Positions 29,969 through 34,375 of a stretch of 34,375 nucleotides of DNA are shown here, in pieces. Every line of letters starts with the position of its first letter. The stretch's first letter is position 1. The stretch is from a virus. The stretch covers positions 1 to 34,375 of the IMG/VR virus record IMGVR_UViG_3300037852_000197. One strand, written 5' to 3'. The notes beneath the pieces were generated by a model. It was given only the letters and a program-made list of their open reading frames with translations. It made no database searches and was not told the DNA's origin. Both the position numbers and the translations under genes were made by a program.

Positions 29969-30026
29969 TGCCAAGTCTTGCAAGGAGGTCTCGCGCGCCT
30001 GACAGTACGCAGGCTCAGACTTGGCA
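29969..30026. repeat. Ten-base-pair inverted repeat with inner hairpin
   Basis: TGCCAAGTCT (29969-29978) pairs with AGACTTGGCA (30017-30026). Inside, GCCTG (29997-30001) pairs with CAGGC (30010-30014). The interior is G- and C-rich, unlike the surroundings. On the reverse strand it overlaps the stop of the 59-residue membrane protein; no T run follows. Confidence 0.5.
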
Positions 30027-30194
30027 AAGGCATTCTATACATGATTTACATTTAAATAAAGAACCAAATTTATTTACTACATATATAAATATATCTTGTG
30101 GTATATCTATCATCATCCATCCGAAAAACAGTGCCAAACAAATAAAAATCATGATCAACTGCATACAGACTATAGTTATTATTAAATCTTTCAT
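30015..30194 (-). CDS. Small membrane protein with cysteine-rich tail
   Basis: 59 residues: MKDLIITIVCMQLIMIFICL and on through a strongly hydrophobic span (about 3-26), ending in a cysteine cluster (FKCKSCIECLCQV, Cys49, 52, 55, 57). The ATG overlaps the stop of the Gp157-like gene (ATGA), so it is translationally coupled. The CxxC...CxC tail might bind metal or be oxidised. Unknown family. Confidence 0.55.
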   Translation of the reverse strand: MKDLIITIVCMQLIMIFICLALFFGWMMIDIPQDIFIYVVNKFGSLFKCKSCIECLCQV

Positions 30195-30715
30195 AACTTA
30201 TCCAAGCTAATTTCAATCTTAGTTTTCTGTTCAACTTTAGCACCTGGAACTTGTTTTCCTGTGTTTAATACTTCTTCTTTTATAGCAATCTTGTCGGCCT
30301 TTTTAACAATATGTTTTACTTCTCTTACACTCATAAACCTACTTGGCAATTGTGTCTCATCATATATCTCTGTGCTATATGGGTTCTTTTTAATCCTAAT
30401 CGTAAAATATGGACAAGATACTTCATCTATTTTGCTACGCTCCATATTAAATTTTAAATACTCTTTCCATTTATCTATTTCCTTATCGTATGCTGCTTCC
30501 CTTCTTATAATTTCTTGCTTTAAATAATCAATTTCCCTTTTCTCTGCCTCTCTTTTTTTTATCCAATGCGCAACTGATATACATTTACTCTCCGTGGTTG
30601 GCATCAGTTCATTTATTTTAATTTCAATGTCTTCATTGACTTCCCCTGTTTCTTCATCATAGAGTTGGCTTAATAATGCTTGGTGTTCTGTTGCTAATTT
30701 ATATAGACTAATCAT
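30191..30715 (-). CDS. Siphovirus Gp157-like protein
   Basis: 174 residues from the ATG at 30715, with AGGGGAA seven bases upstream. The N-terminus (MISLYKLATEHQALLSQL), followed by EINELMPTTESKC-type sequence and a long coiled coil (KREAEKREIDYLKQEIIRRE), and then FTIRIKKNPYSTEIYDETQLPSRFM, follows Gp157 (PF05565), described in Streptococcus thermophilus phages. Such proteins lie next to single-strand annealing proteins in phage recombination operons. It overlaps both neighbours by a few bases. Confidence 0.8.
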   Translation of the reverse strand: MISLYKLATEHQALLSQLYDEETGEVNEDIEIKINELMPTTESKCISVAHWIKKREAEKREIDYLKQEIIRREAAYDKEIDKWKEYLKFNMERSKIDEVSCPYFTIRIKKNPYSTEIYDETQLPSRFMSVREVKHIVKKADKIAIKEEVLNTGKQVPGAKVEQKTKIEISLDKL

Positions 30716-31520
30716 TTTTAATTTCCCCTGTTTCAATATCAACTTTAGATTCATCCATCTCTTTTACAAAATCATCCCTTTCTAATTCAAACTTCTTTTT
30801 ATCTTTAGCTTCAACTATCTTATGTAGTCTTTCTTTATCACGTTTGTTTACCCAATATGAATACCCTGACCTATAGGATTTTTGTAAATCTTCTAAATTT
30901 TTAGATAAATTTATTTTCTCTATATCAGATTGAAGGTCCATATCATCCATTTCATTTTTAGTAGGGAGGGTAGAATCATCTAATTCAACTTCTTTTGTTA
31001 TTAATTTATTTTCATTTTTATCAACATTAATTTTTTTATAATTAGGCAGTGATTCAGTTTCACTTTCATCAAGATAACCCAGGCCACAAATTGAAAGCGT
31101 TACTCTGCGTTTAGCTTTAGTTTCACATTTCATCATCGCATCAGCGCGTGCCTGCCCTTTTAAGTGCGAAAATGCAATCGCTGCGGTTGATGTATCGTAG
31201 CGCCCTTCTGGTGTTTTTGCCTCAGCTATAACAATATAAAGATCATCAATTAATTTTGTTTCTTTGATAGAAACTGAAATATGTTTTATAACTCTTAATT
31301 GTTCCGTTGCTTGTTTAGTGAAATATAATTTCTTTTTTCCTTGAAATTCAATTGCCTCAATTGGATTTGTAAGTGGATTTAATCCCAAACTATCACAAAT
31401 ATTTTTTATATGATGCACAGTTTCAATTGGTGTTAAACCTTGAAGGTCACTTTTAAGTAAAACTTTTTCTAAAAGTGCCTCATTCGTGTTATTTTGATTA
31501 CGTAATGTTGCAATACTCAT
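30708..31520 (-). CDS. Single-strand annealing recombinase (RecT/ERF-type)
   Basis: 270 residues from the ATG at 31520, which has AGGAGA eight bases upstream. The core has GLTPIETVHHIKNICDSLGL, NPLTNPIEAIEF, KLYFTKQATEQLR, then GQARADAMMKCETKAKRRVT and LSICGLGYLDE, a block typical of phage annealing proteins found beside Gp157. These bind single-stranded DNA and pair homologous strands. The C-terminus (from 165) is acidic and low-complexity, as in many such proteins. I am sure of the recombination role but less of which annealing superfamily. Confidence 0.7.
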   Translation of the reverse strand: MSIATLRNQNNTNEALLEKVLLKSDLQGLTPIETVHHIKNICDSLGLNPLTNPIEAIEFQGKKKLYFTKQATEQLRVIKHISVSIKETKLIDDLYIVIAEAKTPEGRYDTSTAAIAFSHLKGQARADAMMKCETKAKRRVTLSICGLGYLDESETESLPNYKKINVDKNENKLITKEVELDDSTLPTKNEMDDMDLQSDIEKINLSKNLEDLQKSYRSGYSYWVNKRDKERLHKIVEAKDKKKFELERDDFVKEMDESKVDIETGEIKND

Positions 31521-31524
31521 AATT

Positions 31525-31920
31525 TTATCTCCTGTAATAATATGGCTCACCGTTATCTCGGTGATGATTTAAAGTAAGTCCCATCTCCTCCATTGCATCT
31601 TGATAAGATTCTTGAAGTAGATCATTGATCTTATCTTGCATGACATCTTCATAATCTTTAAATGCAATGCGCAAACGTACATCATTTTTGCAATAGAATT
31701 TATAATCAGATAGATCGCATAGATAAGATAAGAATATACGTTTTAATTCATGGGGAATTTTATGAATAGGTAAATTGCAATTATTATAATCATCATAGGT
31801 CGCATAATCTGATATTAGACCTTTGATGAAACTTTTTAACGCACATCCTGTCATTTTTTCCCCTTCCTGGGATTGACTTACTAAATAGTCACGCGATAAA
31901 CTCTTCTCTGGACGGTTCAT
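31525..31920 (-). CDS. Hypothetical early protein
   Basis: 131 residues from 31920. An internal ATG at 31854 (giving 109 residues, MTGCALKSFIKGL) has the stronger ribosome site (AGGAAGGGGA), so the real start may be there. The sequence LPIHKIPHELKRIFLSYLCD and DYEDVMQDKINDLLQESYQDAMEE is helical and acidic. Its stop is four bases before the recombinase ATG, so it belongs to the recombination operon. No family recognised. Confidence 0.6.
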   Translation of the reverse strand: MNRPEKSLSRDYLVSQSQEGEKMTGCALKSFIKGLISDYATYDDYNNCNLPIHKIPHELKRIFLSYLCDLSDYKFYCKNDVRLRIAFKDYEDVMQDKINDLLQESYQDAMEEMGLTLNHHRDNGEPYYYRR

Positions 31921-31961
31921 AATTGATCTCTCAAGTTTGATAATGTTTCGTCTTATGTTAC

Positions 31962-31993
31962 TGACTAGCTCTGTTATAGGACGGGGCTAGTCA
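31962..31993. promoter_or_regulatory. Inverted repeat TGACTAGC/GCTAGTCA
   Basis: Eight perfect pairs around a 16-base loop in the gap between the genes at 31920 and 32010. On the reverse strand the loop contains TATAAC and the left arm starts with TTGACT, but their 10-base spacing is too short for a normal promoter. It may be an operator or a transcript hairpin. Confidence 0.4.
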
Positions 31994-32009
31994 ATTTAAA
32001 TCCTTGTTA

Positions 32010-32192
32010 TCAATCTCCTAAACTCAATAACGTCTTATCATATGCTTCTAAATAATCGTGGTATTTAATAGTTCCACTTCTATACATTAGATGAAATCTA
32101 TTAATCGTTTTCTCAAGCTCATCATCTAAACCTTTTTTGTGAATATTTTTCTTTAACTTAATTTGTTCTTCATTTGTTAGTCGTGTATACAT
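32010..32192 (-). CDS. Hypothetical small protein
   Basis: 60 residues, helical and charged (MYTRLTNEEQIKLKKNIHKK, then RFHLMYRSGTIKYHDYLEAYD). AAAGG lies about eleven bases before the ATG. It follows the membrane coiled-coil gene by 14 bases and belongs to the leftward early operon. No family recognised. Confidence 0.5.
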   Translation of the reverse strand: MYTRLTNEEQIKLKKNIHKKGLDDELEKTINRFHLMYRSGTIKYHDYLEAYDKTLLSLGD

Positions 32193-32206
32193 AATTTAAT
32201 TACCTT

Positions 32207-32452
32207 TCAATGCTTAAAAATAAATCCTAATATTGAAACAGTTAATGCAAATTGCGCAAATCCAATTCCTACCATCCATTTAATCATACTTATTTCTAAA
32301 GATTTTAGTTCGGTTACTAGATAAGATTTTGTTACCAATTGGTCATCTATTAATTTAGCCAATTGTTTTGCTTGGTATTCTGCATGTTCTCTTTTTATGC
32401 CAATCAACTCAGCACCTTTCGTATATTCTAATGTATCAAATAATGTATTCAT
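32207..32452 (-). CDS. DUF1640-like coiled-coil membrane protein
   Basis: 81 residues: FDTLEYTKGAELIGIKREHAE, then YQAKQLAKLIDDQLVTKSYL, then one C-terminal span (KWMVGIGFAQFALTVSILGF). This order (F-D-T-L...A-E-x-Q-A...L-V-T-K, coiled coil, terminal span) is that of DUF1640 proteins, widespread in phages and bacteria and related to mitochondrial CCDC90. The function in phages is unknown. The overall plan resembles the protein at 8449-8691. Confidence 0.72.
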   Translation of the reverse strand: MNTLFDTLEYTKGAELIGIKREHAEYQAKQLAKLIDDQLVTKSYLVTELKSLEISMIKWMVGIGFAQFALTVSILGFIFKH

Positions 32453-32499
32453 TTTATTCCTCGTTAAATTAATATAATTATGATATAACCTATATTTAT

Positions 32500-32685
32500 C
32501 TATGTCAACATATTTTTTTGTTCTTCCATCATTTTTCTAATACTTGTTCTGATCACTTGACATACGGACATGTCATGCTCATCTGCTTTACTTCTAAGAC
32601 ACTTTAGCATTTCTTTTGTCACAGATACGCACAAAGTTGTATCAAACCTTGCACTTTTTGGTTTCCTGCGTTTATCTTTTTGCAT
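32500..32685 (-). CDS. Ribbon-helix-helix regulator
   Basis: 61 residues, basic N-terminus (KRRKPKSARF), then a beta strand DTTLCVSVT and two helices (KEMLKCLRSKADEHDM, SVCQVIRTSIRKMMEE), a good ribbon-helix-helix pattern. It is the first gene of the leftward operon, with GGAG before its ATG, and faces the rightward operon across 75 bases. This is where a phage switch regulator would be encoded, so it probably binds that gap. Confidence 0.72.
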   Translation of the reverse strand: MQKDKRRKPKSARFDTTLCVSVTKEMLKCLRSKADEHDMSVCQVIRTSIRKMMEEQKNMLT

Positions 32686-32760
32686 AATTTAACTCCAATT
32701 ATTTTATATATTATGTAAGTTATGTGATATGATACTATATTATTTTAATAAGGAAAAGTA
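32686..32760. promoter_or_regulatory. Divergent promoter/operator region
   Basis: 75 bases, nearly all A and T, between the leftward RHH gene and the rightward operon. Several -10-like sequences are present on both strands (TATATT rightward, TATAAA leftward), but no convincing -35. By layout both early operons should start here. Confidence 0.55.
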
Positions 32761-32979
32761 ATGTTTATTAGATTACGGGACTTTTTAATTCCCATTGAAT
32801 GTATAAAATTAATTCATTTTCAAACCATCAAGGTAGATGATGTAATAGTTTATTATAAAATTTCTATTAAGGAACATATTGGTTGTTTTTTTGACATTCA
32901 TTATGATATTACTCAGAAAAAGGAGTTTATGGCAGCTTGTGAAAAGTTAGAGAAGGTATTATGTGGAGATAAAATTTAA
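32761..32979 (+). CDS. Hypothetical small early protein
   Basis: 72 residues, first gene of the rightward operon, with AAGGA upstream. The sequence MFIRLRDFLIPIECIKLIHF and IGCFFDIHYDITQKKEFMAACEKLEKVL looks like a small alpha/beta protein. Its stop overlaps the next ATG by one base (TAATG), so the two are coupled. No family recognised. Confidence 0.6.
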   Translation: MFIRLRDFLIPIECIKLIHFQTIKVDDVIVYYKISIKEHIGCFFDIHYDITQKKEFMAACEKLEKVLCGDKI

Positions 32980-33284
32980 TGATTAATGAAAATACTAACG
33001 AAGAACTTAAGAAGCTAATGGATATGGTAACAGAAGTTGGAGACAAAATATCACAATTTATGTCTAATGAGATTCAAAATCATAAATATCATTTTGGTAA
33101 TGATATAAACAAATTTCTACTTTTCATCCACATTTTAGGTTCTTTTAACTTATGTTATATTTATACATTATTACAAAATATGTCCAAAGATATACATAAA
33201 GATGTACTTACAAAGGAAGAAATAATAAAAGACATTGTAGATTTTACCACTCATATCAATCTGAGCTTTGTAAAAATTCATTAG
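32979..33284 (+). CDS. Hypothetical early protein
   Basis: 101 residues, coupled to the gene before it. Helical, with a hydrophobic stretch in the middle (FLLFIHILGSFNLCYIYTLL) that may be a membrane span or a buried helix. The rest is acidic. No family recognised. Confidence 0.55.
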   Translation: MINENTNEELKKLMDMVTEVGDKISQFMSNEIQNHKYHFGNDINKFLLFIHILGSFNLCYIYTLLQNMSKDIHKDVLTKEEIIKDIVDFTTHINLSFVKIH

Positions 33285-33322
33285 ATTAAGCTTTGAGGAA
33301 TTAATAGCGAGGAGTAATTATC

Positions 33323-33586
33323 ATGTCGGCTCGTTCTTTAAGTTGGGCATTTCAAACTAAAGTTGGAAATCATTTAGCCAAATATCTTTTAATTGTTCTT
33401 ACAGAAAGCGGGTGTGATGGACGTCATGATAATATGTTATCTAATTTAGAAATTGCACAAATAATGGAAATTTCGGAAGATTCAGTTAAAAAAGCTAAAA
33501 ATTTTCTTAAAAAGAAAGGCTTAGTTTTATTTGAGGATTATACTGATTCTTTTTATTTGAATATTCCTGAAAATTTTATGAGGTAA
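33323..33586 (+). CDS. Winged-helix DNA-binding protein
   Basis: 87 residues. LAKYLLIVLTESGCDGRH, then LSNLEIAQIMEISEDSVKKA, KNFLKKKGLVLFEDY fits a winged helix in which the second helix and wing follow the pattern of replication-initiator N-termini. GAGGAG precedes the ATG. It lies directly before a similar gene and the replication initiator, so it may regulate replication or early transcription. Confidence 0.62.
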   Translation: MSARSLSWAFQTKVGNHLAKYLLIVLTESGCDGRHDNMLSNLEIAQIMEISEDSVKKAKNFLKKKGLVLFEDYTDSFYLNIPENFMR

Positions 33587-33589
33587 AAT

Positions 33590-33865
33590 GTGAAAAATAA
33601 TGAATTTGATTTTAGTGATATTGCTGATGATGAAATTATAACAATTCGTAGAGAACCTAGTCCTTATACCCATCTTAAAAACGAAATAATTGATTCATTA
33701 CCCAATGCTTTATGTATAGCCCTATATGTATATGTGAATAGAGAAGATAAACGCGTAACACATAAAGATTTATCCCAAATTCTTAATATTACGGAAGAAG
33801 AAATAGAAGAAGCATTTAAAAACTTAATTGAAAAAGGTATTTGTTCTCTTGTTCATGAAGAGTAG
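33590..33865 (+). CDS. Small winged-helix-like protein
   Basis: 91 residues from a GTG start with GAGGT six bases upstream (the stop of the previous gene is just before it). After an acidic N-terminus, LPNALCIALYVYVNREDKRV, THKDLSQILNITEEEIEEAF and KNLIEKGICSLV form a winged helix much like the gene before it. Two such proteins in a row beside an initiator suggest duplicated DNA-binding modules. Confidence 0.6.
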   Translation: MKNNEFDFSDIADDEIITIRREPSPYTHLKNEIIDSLPNALCIALYVYVNREDKRVTHKDLSQILNITEEEIEEAFKNLIEKGICSLVHEE

Positions 33866-33902
33866 ACTTATCTAGATTTTTGGACACTCCAGAAAGACCA
33901 AA

Positions 33903-33992
33903 CCCCCAGTCGGCACAAACCAACTGAGGGCAAAAAACTGTGTTGTCCTAACCCAGCGAATGAATAATAACACATTCTCTGGTTAGGTCAAC
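33903..33992 (+). promoter_or_regulatory. Two hairpins before the replication initiator
   Basis: First CCCCCAGT (33903-33910) with ACTGAGGG (33923-33930). Second a long imperfect hairpin: GTTG-T-CCTAACC (33942-33953), internal loop, GAATG (33958-33962), ten-base loop, CATTC (33973-33977), internal loop, GGTTAGG-T-CAAC (33981-33992), sixteen pairs in all. Neither has a T run. They fill the 158-base gap before the initiator gene and may be a transcription or translation switch. Confidence 0.5.
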
Positions 33993-34023
33993 ACTCAAAC
34001 CCCTAATTAAGAGAAAAAATTTT

Positions 34024-34375
34024 ATGTCAGGAAAAATAACAACTTGGGCTTGGACTCTTCGTTTCGATATACCTTCACATAAATTAGTCATGCTTTCTTT
34101 AGCTGATCACGCTGATCCAACTGGTTTATGTTACCCATTTATAGAAACTATTGCTAAACATGTTTGTTTAAAAGAAAGTCAAGTAAGGAAAATAATTAGA
34201 TATTTAGAACAAAAAAATTATATTTCAAGTGAGCCAAGATTTAAACGAAATCATCAACAAAGTAGCAATTGTTATCAAGTTAATTATAAAAATTCGTTTC
34301 CAACAATCGATGATTCTAATGAAAACTTATCCACAGGGGTGTACTCCAGGATAGCCCCCCCCTGTACTGTAGGAT
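34024..34375 (+). CDS. Phage replication initiator (lambda O-like), N-terminal part, 3' partial
   Basis: 117 codons and one base, running off the window. The N-terminus (ITTWAWTLRFDIPSHKLVML, SLADHADPTGLCYPFIETIA) and the following KESQVRKIIRYLEQKNYISS form the winged helix of phage O-type initiators, which binds origin repeats. The end of the window lies in a repeated stretch with eight C. Its expected C-terminus (FxxFWxxYPRK...LNGERW) starts the window at position 1, in a frame that requires 3n+2 missing bases. The gene follows two small winged-helix genes. Confidence 0.78.
   Translation, partial: MSGKITTWAWTLRFDIPSHKLVMLSLADHADPTGLCYPFIETIAKHVCLKESQVRKIIRYLEQKNYISSEPRFKRNHQQSSNCYQVNYKNSFPTIDDSNENLSTGVYSRIAPPCTVG
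34340..34375. repeat. Iteron-like repeat TGTACTnnAGGAT at the window end
   Basis: TGTACTCCAGGAT at 34340-34352 and TGTACTGTAGGAT at 34363-34375 differ in two bases and lie 23 bases apart, joined by AG and eight C. Repeats within an O-type initiator gene are typical origin iterons. More copies may lie in the part not present. Confidence 0.5.

Noticed and set aside
29953-30210. Plus-strand open frame of 85 codons
   Set aside because: It has no ribosome site, runs through the inverted repeat and is antisense to a coupled 59-residue membrane gene, which fits better.
34340-34375. Direct circular closure without missing bases
   Set aside because: The initiator frame meets a stop within a few bases of the joint in each possible frame, so closure needs extra or corrected bases.

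Overview
The window is almost the whole genome of a tailed phage of podovirus type with a P22-like virion. It is AT-rich and densely packed, and it carries no recognisable host gene. The virion genes run in P22 order: small and large terminase, portal, scaffold, coat, gp4-like head completion/tail accessory factor, gp10-like tail stabilisation protein, ejection-type proteins and tail fibres. P22-like architecture, a lambda-O-like replication initiator, good Shine-Dalgarno sites and a T4-lysozyme-like protein point to a Gram-negative, probably gammaproteobacterial host. That host call is inference. I see no integrase, no CI-type repressor, no DNA polymerase and no helicase.

The two window ends carry two halves of one replication-initiator gene: its winged-helix N-terminus at 34024-34375 and its C-terminus at 1-600. 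The molecule is therefore probably circular or circularly permuted, cut inside this gene. The cut lies in a short repeat with a run of eight C, possibly origin iterons. Joined directly, the two halves are out of frame, so some bases are missing or the C run is wrong.

Layout. (1) 32761-34375 and 1-757, plus strand: small early genes, winged-helix proteins and replication. (2) 878-5748, plus strand: VRR-NUC nuclease, lysozyme-like protein, terminase genes and a string of small proteins, with a reverse-strand HNH endonuclease inserted; one small protein is a lone NrdR-type zinc ribbon overlapping the large terminase start. (3) 5803-8448: a small virion-region protein, a highly structured RNA leader, and portal. 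(4) 8449-9626: a reverse-strand island with a membrane protein, two threonine tRNAs, a zinc-ribbon remnant and non-coding repeats and hairpins. (5) 9766-18914: scaffold, coat, connector, tail and ejection genes. (6) 18919-26089: five or six fibre or spike components that share and repeat modules. (7) 26349-26827: a small ribbon-helix-helix protein and a two-span membrane protein (holin candidate). (8) 26888-32685, reverse strand: collagen-like protein, a tandem Tad2-like (DUF2829) protein, two secreted proteins, small conserved proteins, a Gp157-like protein, a single-strand annealing recombinase and a ribbon-helix-helix regulator.

The 75-bp gap at 32686-32760 separates the two divergent transcription units, a lambda-like arrangement. 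Recombination and accessory genes would be expressed leftward, replication rightward and then across the circular joint into the late genes. The most interesting features are the structured RNA leaders before virion genes, the two Tad2-like loci, the solitary NrdR zinc ribbon coupled to terminase, a lysozyme fold with an altered active site, a shared beta module in adjacent tail proteins, and repeated leader cassettes on reverse-strand accessory genes.
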